Source of the DNA: Gammaproteobacteria bacterium
GTDB lineage: Bacteria > Pseudomonadota > Gammaproteobacteria > JAJPIJ01
Direction: 5' to 3'
Assembly (NCBI GenBank): GCA_035501935.1
Contig: DATJVC010000005.1
Span: forward strand, 1 to 41,766
Length of the DNA stretch: 41,766 nucleotides
The notes beneath the pieces are model-generated. The model saw only the letters and a program-made list of their open reading frames with translations. It was not told the DNA's origin and made no database searches. The translations under genes and the position numbers were made by a program. This document shows, piece by piece, positions 35,047 through 41,766 of this stretch (the stretch's first letter is position 1; every line of letters begins with the position of its first letter).

Positions 35047-35943
35047 ATGAAGATGGAAACCTTGCGCGAGTCCCTGTTCGCCGCCACGCCGGCAATCAGG
35101 AGTGTTTATGCCGCCCTTGGCGCCTCGCTGATGATGGCGGCCATGAGCACCATGATCAAGCTCGCCTCGTCTCAAACTGGCAATGAAATGGTGGTGTTTC
35201 TGCGCAGCGGTTTCGGGCTCATGTTCCTTCTGCCGGGTCTGTGGCGCCGGGGCATCGGTGTCCTGGCCACACGGCGATTCGCCGGCCACCTTGCACGCTC
35301 ATGGTTCGGCCTCTCCGCCATGTATTGCTTCTTCTACGCCATAGGCCACATGCCCCTGGCGGAGGCCGTGCTGCTGAATTACAGCTCGCCCATCTTCACC
35401 GCCCTCATTGCCTGGACCTGGCTCGGCGAGCGGGCCTCGCCCAAAATTTTCATCGCCATCGGACTGGGCCTGCTGGGCGTGGGGCTGATCCTGAAACCCG
35501 GCGGGGTGCCATGGTCTGGCGCGGCCTGGGTGGGCGCCATATCGGCGGTACTGGCGGCGCTGGCCATGGTCAATATCCGCCGCATGGCCGATACCGAACC
35601 CATTTTTCGCATCGTGTTCTATTTCAGTCTCATCAGCGTGGCTACTTCCGGCGTGCCATTGTTATGGGCGTGGCGCACGCCCAATCTGCATGTGTTGGCA
35701 ACGATGGCCGCCGCCGGCCTGATGGCCAGCGCCGGACAGCTGTTGCTCACATACAGCTATTCAACCGCACCCGCCGCCCGGGTCGGAACCCTGAGTTATT
35801 CGACAGTGGTGTTTGCGGCCCTGATTGGCTGGGTGCTTTGGGGCGAACGGCCGGATTGGTTGTCCGTGGCCGGGGCCGTGCTCATCGGTACCGCCGGAAT
35901 GCTGGTGACCCGGCGGCCCCCCCTGCCTCCCGAGGCCGATTGA
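35047..35943 (+). CDS. EamA/DMT-family transporter
   Basis: The 298-residue inner-membrane protein has about ten hydrophobic segments in two EamA repeats (for example YAALGASLMMAAMSTMIKLAS, SWFGLSAMYCFFYAIGHMPLAEAVLLNYSSPIFTALIAWTWLGE and VGTLSYSTVVFAALIGWVLWGERPDWLSVAGAVLIGTAGMLV). The paired PLAEAVLLNYSSPIFTAL and RVGTLSYSTVVFAALIGWVLWGE segments are the hallmark. Substrate cannot be told. TATACA at 35014–35019 could be a -10 element. The gene is convergent with the cyclase–FHA gene. Confidence 0.92.
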   Translation: MKMETLRESLFAATPAIRSVYAALGASLMMAAMSTMIKLASSQTGNEMVVFLRSGFGLMFLLPGLWRRGIGVLATRRFAGHLARSWFGLSAMYCFFYAIGHMPLAEAVLLNYSSPIFTALIAWTWLGERASPKIFIAIGLGLLGVGLILKPGGVPWSGAAWVGAISAVLAALAMVNIRRMADTEPIFRIVFYFSLISVATSGVPLLWAWRTPNLHVLATMAAAGLMASAGQLLLTYSYSTAPAARVGTLSYSTVVFAALIGWVLWGERPDWLSVAGAVLIGTAGMLVTRRPPLPPEAD

Positions 35944-35982
35944 CTCCAGCTTGTGGAATCCCGGAAAAATGTCAGAGCCCCG

Positions 35983-36102
35983 CGGTACAGGGATGTACCG
36001 CCGTTTTCAATGGCGACAAGCCATTGAAAATCGGAGGCCGGCAAAAACCACGCTTTTTGCCGGCCGAGCTCTGAGAAGTCCAGGATGGACTTATTCAGAG
36101 CT
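35983..36102. repeat. Array of four packed hairpins between convergent genes
   Basis: Four perfect stems follow each other. The first is CGGTAC/GTACCG (35983–36000, loop AGGGAT). The second is 11 bp, TTTTCAATGGC with its complement (36004–36030, loop GACAA). The third is 12 bp, GGCCGGCAAAAA with its complement (36036–36065). The fourth is compound, outer AGCTCTGA/TCAGAGCT (36067–36102) and inner AAGTCC/GGACTT with loop AGGAT. Such dense structure is more than a single terminator. Confidence 0.85.
36036..36065. terminator. Bidirectional intrinsic terminator
   Basis: The 12-bp stem has GC at its base and an A5 run on one arm paired with T5 on the other, so it looks alike on both strands. It sits between the EamA stop (35943) and the cyclase stop (36106). 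Confidence 0.6.
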
Positions 36103-36105
36103 GAC

Positions 36106-37059
36106 CTAGGCGAGCATAAACTCCAGGGCGGTTTTGGCCTTGCGGCTGGGTTCCTCGCCGAAATACATGACGCCGTTCATGGCCAGGTTGCAATCGGATT
36201 TCTTCAACAGGGTGCGGGTGCCGCCCTGCAGTTCGATGTAGGTACCGTTGCTGCTGAAGTCCGATACATAGAACGAGCCGTGTTTGTAATCGATGCGCGC
36301 GTGTTCCCGCGATACCATGTGGTGATCCAAAACCACGTCATTGTTGCGCCCCCGGCCGATGGTGACCGTCGGCTTCTGCTTGGAGACCTCCAGCGTCTGG
36401 TTGGAACCGCGCACCTTGAGCTTGAGGCGGGCCTTGGCGAGCGGACCGTGGGTGATTTCCGTTGTTTTGGTGAAACTGGCCGTTTCGTCGGTCTTGGAGG
36501 CATCCGTCAGGATTTGATACACATCCAGTGGCCGCGCCTTGCCGCGGATCACCACCGTGTCATAGAAGGAAACCATGTGGCGAAAGGCCTCGGGCAGGGC
36601 CTTGGCGATGGCTTCACTGGCCATGAAGCTGTTGGATTTTGCCAGGGACACCAGCCGCGAGGCCACGTTGACCGTGTCGCCGAAAATATCGTTGCGCTCC
36701 TCGATGACCGGGCCGTAATGCGTACCCACCCGCAGGTGCAGCAGACCCGTGGTGTCGGCCGTTTGCGGCACTTGCAGATCGGCCGCCGCCTTGATCATCT
36801 GCCGGCCGGCCATGACCGCCTCATGCGCCGTTTTGAACACACACATCAACTCATCGCCGATGGTCTTGACCACCCGGCCGTCAAATTCCTTCACCACCTG
36901 CGTCAATTTGCCCAGGGAGTCAGTGATGATGAACTTGGCTTCGGCATCCCCCAGAAGTTCGTACATGCGGGTGCTACCGGACAGATCTGCGAACAGCACC
37001 GCCATCTGAACGTCGGCCCGCTCCGGGGCGCGAATTGTCAAATCTTCTTCATCGATCAT
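36106..37059 (-). CDS. Class III adenylate cyclase fused to an FHA domain
   Basis: The product has 317 residues from the ATG at 37059 (MIDEEDLTIRAPE); an upstream in-frame start would add 43 unconserved residues. The cyclase domain (about 16–185) has metal Asp residues in LFADLSGSTR (Asp25) and KTIGDELMCVF (Asp69). Lys65 and Asp124 (NDIFGDTVNVASRL) are at the adenine-reading positions, and Asn131 and Arg135 are the transition-state pair, so it should make cAMP. The FHA domain (about 232–300) has IGRGRNND, VSREHARI and SSNGTYI, which bind phosphothreonine. There is no membrane segment. A phospho-threonine signal may steer the enzyme. No kinase gene is close by. Confidence 0.93.
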   Translation of the reverse strand: MIDEEDLTIRAPERADVQMAVLFADLSGSTRMYELLGDAEAKFIITDSLGKLTQVVKEFDGRVVKTIGDELMCVFKTAHEAVMAGRQMIKAAADLQVPQTADTTGLLHLRVGTHYGPVIEERNDIFGDTVNVASRLVSLAKSNSFMASEAIAKALPEAFRHMVSFYDTVVIRGKARPLDVYQILTDASKTDETASFTKTTEITHGPLAKARLKLKVRGSNQTLEVSKQKPTVTIGRGRNNDVVLDHHMVSREHARIDYKHGSFYVSDFSSNGTYIELQGGTRTLLKKSDCNLAMNGVMYFGEEPSRKAKTALEFMLA

Positions 37060-37232
37060 TTTTCTAGTATAACGGTTTCGCGCTCCATGTTTGAGGCTGC
37101 ACGCCGGCCGGCCGAACCGGACGGGAAGCAGTTCGATCTCAACGATAGAGTTTTCGCCCGGCACTGATCCGGGTAGACTAACTGCCATCCCCTTACAATC
37201 ACACGGCCCTCAACCGTGCCGGGGTTTGCACG

Positions 37233-37253
37233 CTTCCGGGCGCCTGCCGGAGG
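37233..37253 (+). promoter_or_regulatory. Leader hairpin before fhs
   Basis: CTTCCGG (37233–37239) can pair with CCGGAGG (37247–37253), with one G·U pair and a seven-base loop. It includes GGAGG, the best Shine–Dalgarno-like site in the leader, which precedes a seven-codon ORF (37274–37297, MKSEDFP) whose TGA overlaps the fhs ATG. Function is inference. Confidence 0.35.
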
Positions 37254-37293
37254 AAAAGAGGGCCCACAACAATATGAAAAGCGAGGATTTTCC

Positions 37294-38970
37294 ATGAAGT
37301 CCGACATTGAAATTGCCCAAAAGGCAACGATGAAGCCCATCATCGAACTGGCGAAGAGCAAACTGGGCATAGACGGCAAATTTCTCGAGCCTTACGGCCA
37401 CTACAAGGCCAAGCTGTCACTGGATTACCTGCATGAAATAGAGAAACGACCGGATGGGAAGCTCATTCTGGTCACCGCCATCAGCCCGACGCCGGCCGGC
37501 GAGGGCAAGACCACGACGACCGTGGGCTTGGGCGACGCACTCAACAAGATCGGCAGGAAGGCCATCATTTGTCTGCGCGAACCCTCGCTCGGCCCCGTCT
37601 TCGGAGTCAAGGGCGGCGCCGCCGGCGGCGGTTATGCGCAGGTGGTGCCGATGGAAGACATCAACCTGCATTTCACCGGTGATTTCCACGCCATCGGCGC
37701 CGCGCACAACCTGCTCTCCGCGATGATCGACAACCACATCAATCACGGCAATGAATTGAGAATAGACCCGCGCCTGATCCAGTGGAAACGGGTCGTGGAC
37801 ATGAACGACCGGGCGCTGCGCAAAATTGTCATCGGACTGGGCGGCACGGCCAACGGATTCGTCAGGGAGGACGGTTACGACATCGTGGTGGCCTCCGAGA
37901 TCATGGCGATTTTGTGCCTGGCGACTTCATTGAAAGACCTCAAGGAGCGCCTGGGCCGCATTGTCATCGGTTATACCCAGGGCGACAAAAGACCGGTGTA
38001 CGCGCGGGATCTGAAGGCGCACGGCGCCATGGCCACGGTGCTGAAGGACGCCATCAAGCCCAACCTGGTGCAGACATTGGAGAACAATCCGGCCTTCATT
38101 CACGGCGGACCGTTCGCCAACATCGCTCACGGCTGCAACAGCGTCACCGCCACCAAGACTGCGCTCAAGCTCGCCGACTATTGCGTCACCGAGGCCGGTT
38201 TCGGCGCCGATCTGGGCGCCGAGAAGTTCATCGACATCAAATGCCGCATGGCGGGCCTCAACCCCTCCGCAGTGGTGCTGGTCGCGACCATCCGCGCGCT
38301 CAAATTTCATGGCGGCGTGAAAAAGGAGGACCTCAACAAGGAAAATCTCGAGGCACTGGCGAAAGGCATGGTCAACATCGAAAAGCACCTCACCAACATC
38401 CGCGATCACTACGGCCTGCCATGCGTGGTTTCGGTGAATCACTTCACCTTCGACACCGAGGCCGAGATCAAACTGCTCAAGGAGCGGATCGAATCGCTCG
38501 GCGGCCGTTTCGTTCTTGCCAAGCACTGGGCGCACGGCGGCGCCGGCGCCGAGGATCTGGCGCATGCGGTCGTCGATGTCATCGACAAGTCGAAGAAAAA
38601 ATACACCTTTGTCTACGAGGACAACCTGCCGCTCACCGACAAGATCAAGGCCATCGCCACCAAGATCTACGGCGCCGGCCAGGTGACCTTTACTGATGCC
38701 GTGAGGAAGCAGTTGGACGAATGGAACAAGGACTATGGTCACTTCCCGGTATGCATGGCCAAGACACAGATGTCGTTCACCGCCGATCCGAACGTGCGCG
38801 GCGCGCCGACCGGCCATACCCTCAACGTGCGCGAAGTGCGGCTGTCGAACGGCGCCGGTTTTGTGGTCGCCATCTGCGGCGACATGATGACCATGCCCGG
38901 CCTGCCCAAGGTACCCGCCGCCGAAAAGATCGACATCGACGAACACGGCAACATCGTCGGCCTTTTTTAG
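37294..38970 (+). CDS. fhs: Formate–tetrahydrofolate ligase
   Basis: Fhs makes 10-formyl-THF from formate, ATP and THF, feeding purine and one-carbon metabolism. The 558-residue protein has [20 protein letters not shown]-type P-loop ([24 protein letters not shown]), [61 protein letters not shown] and [25 protein letters not shown]. The ATG at 37294 gives [16 protein letters not shown], the usual start, with GCGAGG upstream. It is a stand-alone gene here; folD is not in the window. Confidence 0.98.
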   Translation: MKSDIEIAQKATMKPIIELAKSKLGIDGKFLEPYGHYKAKLSLDYLHEIEKRPDGKLILVTAISPTPAGEGKTTTTVGLGDALNKIGRKAIICLREPSLGPVFGVKGGAAGGGYAQVVPMEDINLHFTGDFHAIGAAHNLLSAMIDNHINHGNELRIDPRLIQWKRVVDMNDRALRKIVIGLGGTANGFVREDGYDIVVASEIMAILCLATSLKDLKERLGRIVIGYTQGDKRPVYARDLKAHGAMATVLKDAIKPNLVQTLENNPAFIHGGPFANIAHGCNSVTATKTALKLADYCVTEAGFGADLGAEKFIDIKCRMAGLNPSAVVLVATIRALKFHGGVKKEDLNKENLEALAKGMVNIEKHLTNIRDHYGLPCVVSVNHFTFDTEAEIKLLKERIESLGGRFVLAKHWAHGGAGAEDLAHAVVDVIDKSKKKYTFVYEDNLPLTDKIKAIATKIYGAGQVTFTDAVRKQLDEWNKDYGHFPVCMAKTQMSFTADPNVRGAPTGHTLNVREVRLSNGAGFVVAICGDMMTMPGLPKVPAAEKIDIDEHGNIVGLF

Positions 38971-39150
38971 CGTCATGTGACACCGCCGTTAAGACAGTAT
39001 TCATCATCTTGATGACATCATTAAAATGTTGAAGGACGCGCAACGGTGGACACAGTTACAGTGTGATTCGATCTGATTACATATTCGAATTTGTCGCGCA
39101 GTGAGAGTAGTGTGGTATCTGTTCTTTATCCCAATAGAAGGAGAACTGTC

Positions 39151-39567
39151 ATGGGCTATACCGCACGCAAGATGAATTACTGTTATGTCACTGTATCCAA
39201 TCGCGCCGGTTCCGCGGCAGGCATCTTAAAGGCGCTGAAAAGCGCGGGCATCAGTCTGACCGCCTTCTCCGGCTTTCCCGCGAGCGGTGGCAAGGCACAG
39301 GTGGATTTGATCGCCGAGCGGCTCGGCGGCATACGGCAGCTTGCCAGACAGCACGGCTGGAAATTGAGCAGGCCGAAAAAAGGATTTCTGATCCAGGGCA
39401 CGGATGAGATTGGCGCCATTGAAAGGCCCATCTCCAAACTCGCGGCGGCAAAAATCAATGTCATTGCCGCCGATGCCGTTGCCGCGGGCCGGGGCCGCTA
39501 TGGCATGATCCTGTGGGTCAAGCGCAGGGATTATGGACGGGCCGCCAAGGCCATCGGTGCACACTGA
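39151..39567 (+). CDS. Tandem ACT-domain protein
   Basis: The product has 138 residues. A strong AGAAGGAGA site lies six bases before the ATG at 39151. Two ACT-like beta-alpha-beta units can be seen: about 8–70 (YCYVTVSNRAGSAAGILKALKSAGISLTAFSGFP, then KAQVDLIAE) and about 78–138 (KGFLIQGTDEIGAIERPISKLAAAKINVIAADAVAAGRGRYGMILWV). ACT domains bind small ligands such as amino acids. There is no catalytic domain, so it is likely a ligand sensor or a partner of another enzyme. It lies 180 bases after fhs with its own AT-rich leader, so a separate promoter is likely. Confidence 0.85.
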   Translation: MGYTARKMNYCYVTVSNRAGSAAGILKALKSAGISLTAFSGFPASGGKAQVDLIAERLGGIRQLARQHGWKLSRPKKGFLIQGTDEIGAIERPISKLAAAKINVIAADAVAAGRGRYGMILWVKRRDYGRAAKAIGAH

Positions 39568-39745
39568 CGCTACCGACCAATTCCGTTTTCATACCTGACC
39601 GGTGCGCGGAAATTCCGGTACGAGATGCCCGTTGCGCGCCGTTCTGGCCTGGCGCGGGAGAAACAAGCCCACCCTTGCTCCGATCGCATCAAGCACTGTT
39701 TCATTGCCGAGCCCTGCCAACCATACCCACTGGGAGCCCGTCCGC

Positions 39746-40867
39746 ATGAATCTGCCCGAGCTTTTTCCCGTCACCCGTCCGCTGATCGCCGCTGCCACGC
39801 GTCCAATGATCATCGGCGGCCTGGGCACCGCGGTTCCGCCCCATCGCCACAGGCAGACGGACTGCTACGAGGCACTGAAGCAAACCAGCGCCTACGACCG
39901 GCTCCAATCGCGTTCACAAGCGCTACTGCGCAAATTGCTGGCCGGCAGCAACGGCATCCACAGCCGCGCCCTGGCCCTTGAGCAGATCGCGCAAGTGGAT
40001 AAGTTCAATCCCGATACCTTGCAACAGCATTACGAACGCCACGCCCCGCAGCTGGGCATGGAAGCCGGGCGAAAAGCGCTGGCGGACGCAGTGATTGATG
40101 CCCGCGCCATTGATGCCGTCCTCGTCAGCACCTGCACCGGTTATCTGTGTCCGGGTTTATCGTCATATCTGATCGAGGGACTGGGACTGCGATCAGATGT
40201 GATCGCATTGGACCTGGTCGGCAACGGCTGCGGCGCGGCCCTGCCCAATCTACACATGGCCCAGTCCCTGCTGGCCGCGGGTGGGTGTGAACGGGTGTTA
40301 TCCGTGTGCGTCGAAGTATGCACCGCCGCTTTTTATCTTGATGACGATCCGGGCGTATTGATCAGCGCCTGCCTGTTCGGCGACGGCGCCGCCGCCGCCG
40401 TGCTGGGCACGGAGCCGCCCGCTGACGGCAGGCGGCGAATTGCATGGAGAGCCTTCGGTTCGGAGATTGATCCCTCACGGCGCGATCTGCTGCGCTTCGA
40501 ACAACGCCAGGGCATGCTCCGCAATATCCTGACCCCGCCCGTGCCGCGCCTGGCCGCGGAATATGCGGAACGCGTGCTCGACCGGGTGCTGGATGAACAA
40601 GACTTGCGCCGTGCCGATATTCAGGCCTGGATATGGCATGCCGGCGGCCGCGACGTCCTCGCCGCCCTGCGCGAGCGCTTGGACCTGGACGACGACGCCA
40701 CGCGCTGGAGTGCGGAAGTTTTGAGCGAATACGGCAACATGAGCAGTCCGAGCGTGCTGTTTGCCCTCGACAAGGCCCTGATCGGCGGCGCCGCGCCGGG
40801 CGCATGGTGGCTGTCCAGTTTCGGGGCCGGCTTCAGTTGCTATGGCGCGCTGTTGCAGGTGAGCTGA
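39746..40867 (+). CDS. Type III polyketide synthase (chalcone synthase-like)
   Basis: The product has 373 residues from the ATG at 39746 (MNLPELFPVT), which follows GGGAGC; an upstream in-frame start at 39602 adds unconserved sequence. The catalytic triad is complete: Cys162 in LVGNGCGAALP, His298 in WIWHAGGRD and Asn331 in EYGNMSSPSVLFAL. CTGYLCPGLSSYLIEGLGL and the LISACLFGDGAAAAVLG block are typical. Such enzymes extend an acyl-CoA with malonyl-CoA to pyrones or resorcinols. Starter and product cannot be told. It is followed by a methyltransferase and an FAD oxidoreductase. Confidence 0.93.
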   Translation: MNLPELFPVTRPLIAAATRPMIIGGLGTAVPPHRHRQTDCYEALKQTSAYDRLQSRSQALLRKLLAGSNGIHSRALALEQIAQVDKFNPDTLQQHYERHAPQLGMEAGRKALADAVIDARAIDAVLVSTCTGYLCPGLSSYLIEGLGLRSDVIALDLVGNGCGAALPNLHMAQSLLAAGGCERVLSVCVEVCTAAFYLDDDPGVLISACLFGDGAAAAVLGTEPPADGRRRIAWRAFGSEIDPSRRDLLRFEQRQGMLRNILTPPVPRLAAEYAERVLDRVLDEQDLRRADIQAWIWHAGGRDVLAALRERLDLDDDATRWSAEVLSEYGNMSSPSVLFALDKALIGGAAPGAWWLSSFGAGFSCYGALLQVS

Positions 40868-40872
40868 CGCCG

Positions 40873-41598
40873 ATGTCGCTGGCACAGCGGCGGCGGGAGG
40901 AGGAACTGCTCGACGTGCTGCCGGCGAGCGACCCGCGCGCGCAGCGTTCGCGGCGCGATCTGCGGCGGGTCAACGTGCTGATGGGCCAGCGCTTCATCCT
41001 GCGGCAAAATTTGCAGGCGTTGTTCAGCGCGAGCGCTCCACGGCGCATCATCGAGATCGGCGCCGGCGACGGCACGTTGATGCTGTCACTGGCGCGCAGT
41101 CTCGCCGGTCGCTGGCCCGGCGTCACCGTGACCCTGGTCGATCGCCACCCCATCGTGTCGCCGGCGACGCTGACCGCATTCTCACAACTGGGCTGGCGCA
41201 CCGAATGCGTCACCGCGGACGCGATCCCGTGGTTCCAGCAGGGCCACCCCGCCGATCTGGCCGTGGCCAATCTGGTACTGCATCATTTCGATGAGCCGCC
41301 GCTACGTAAACTGTTCGCGGCCATCGCCCGCACAACGGAGGTCTTTGTCGCCACCGAACCGAGGCGATCCTCGACGGCGCTCATGGGCAGCCGGGCGCTG
41401 GCGCTTATCGGTTGCAACGAGATTTCCCGCCATGATGCCGTGGTAAGCGTGAGAGCGGGTTTCAACGGCCGCGAGCTGTCCGCGCTGTGGCCCGCGGGTA
41501 ACGACTGGCAGTTGACCGAACGCCGCGCCGGCTTGTTCACGCATTTGTTTGTCGCCCGGCAGGGCGGACAACTACGGGAGAAGCGGCGTGATCTATGA
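40873..41598 (+). CDS. SAM-dependent methyltransferase of the polyketide cluster
   Basis: The product has 241 residues. The SAM-binding glycine loop is IIEIGAGDGTLMLSLA (about 57–72), followed by VTVTLVDRHPIV with the acidic residue for the ribose, then ADLAVANLVLHHF and FVATEPRRS. It begins five bases after the polyketide synthase stop, so it probably methylates the polyketide product. Its stop overlaps the start of the next gene. Confidence 0.88.
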   Translation: MSLAQRRREEELLDVLPASDPRAQRSRRDLRRVNVLMGQRFILRQNLQALFSASAPRRIIEIGAGDGTLMLSLARSLAGRWPGVTVTLVDRHPIVSPATLTAFSQLGWRTECVTADAIPWFQQGHPADLAVANLVLHHFDEPPLRKLFAAIARTTEVFVATEPRRSSTALMGSRALALIGCNEISRHDAVVSVRAGFNGRELSALWPAGNDWQLTERRAGLFTHLFVARQGGQLREKRRDL

Positions 41599-41766
41599 CG
41601 CCGTGGTCATCGGTGGCGGGCCTGCCGGTTCCACGGCCGCCCTGCGGCTGGTGCTGGCGGGCTGGACTGTGGCATTGGTGGAGAAATCGTCTTTTCCACG
41701 CCGCAAGGTATGCGGTGAATTCATCTCCGCCACCACCCTACCCTTGTTGCGCGCCCTCGGCGTGGA
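41588..41766 (+). CDS. FAD-dependent oxidoreductase, geranylgeranyl-reductase-like (partial)
   Basis: The GTG at 41588 is preceded by GGGAGA and lies inside the methyltransferase end. The 59 visible residues begin VIYDAVVIGGGPAGSTAALRL, a Rossmann FAD motif (GxGxxG type), then VALVEKSSFPRRKVCGEFIS, where the conserved Cys-Gly-Glu is typical of the geranylgeranyl reductase/halogenase-like branch. The rest is beyond the window. Synthase, methyltransferase and this oxidoreductase recur together in type III polyketide clusters. Confidence 0.88.
   Translation, partial: MIYDAVVIGGGPAGSTAALRLVLAGWTVALVEKSSFPRRKVCGEFISATTLPLLRALGV

Noticed and set aside
35983-36102. Integron attC site
   Set aside because: No RYYYAAC/GTTRRRY ends, no cassette gene or integrase nearby.
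37190-37293. THF riboswitch before fhs
   Set aside because: No match to the conserved loops that I know of; only one short hairpin.

Overview
The window reads as a stretch of chromosome from a GC-rich proteobacterium, most likely a gammaproteobacterium. Two gene orders support this: gyrA–mtnA–mtaD, and the block pyrG–kdsA–eno–ftsB–ispD–ispF. The single-chain PurL of about 1300 residues, the PyrC-type dihydroorotase, RNase T and the RoxA-type ribosomal oxygenase fit the same group. Several outer-membrane proteins and KdsA show a Gram-negative envelope. I cannot name a genus. No rRNA, tRNA, CRISPR array, transposase, integrase or phage gene was seen.

Layout: 1–2641 is gyrA (minus strand, C-terminal end cut by the window edge), with an unusual (Asn-Gly)13 hexanucleotide repeat in its tail. 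2820–6925 carries methionine salvage (mtnA, mtaD), RNase T and pyrC. 7232–11953 is a three-gene co-directional unit of exported proteins with no recognised family: a large coiled-coil/Pro-rich protein, a small periplasmic protein and an outer-membrane beta-barrel. 12003–17059 holds a radical SAM protein, purB, a RoxA-like oxygenase, a DUF7931-like protein and a short secretin-like periplasmic protein. 17169–21083 is purL, with a small in-frame repeat-like insertion.

21137–26460 is the most interesting accessory block. All four genes are on the minus strand, in transcription order: an autotransporter, a FecR-domain protein, a TPR plus beta-barrel protein resembling Slam/DUF560 (type XI secretion) outer-membrane translocons, and a second FecR-domain protein whose C-terminal half looks like a small beta-barrel cargo domain. 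I read it as a candidate surface-display or secretion locus that pairs a Slam-like translocon with FecR-fold partners.

26721–29057 has msrP–msrQ (periplasmic methionine sulfoxide repair) and an Smr-domain protein, separated by a REP-like inverted repeat pair. 29058–29592 is an AT-rich island with a 55-codon membrane microprotein ORF and a perfect 38-bp tandem duplication. 29593–34885 is the housekeeping block ispF–ispD–ftsB–eno–kdsA–pyrG (isoprenoid precursors, division, glycolysis, KDO for LPS, CTP). 35047–37059 has an EamA transporter and an adenylate cyclase–FHA fusion, converging on an array of four packed hairpins. 37294–39567 has formate–THF ligase and a tandem-ACT protein. 39746 to the end starts a type III polyketide cluster (synthase, methyltransferase, FAD oxidoreductase) that leaves the window.

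All assignments come from reading the sequence by eye and from family knowledge; no database search was run.
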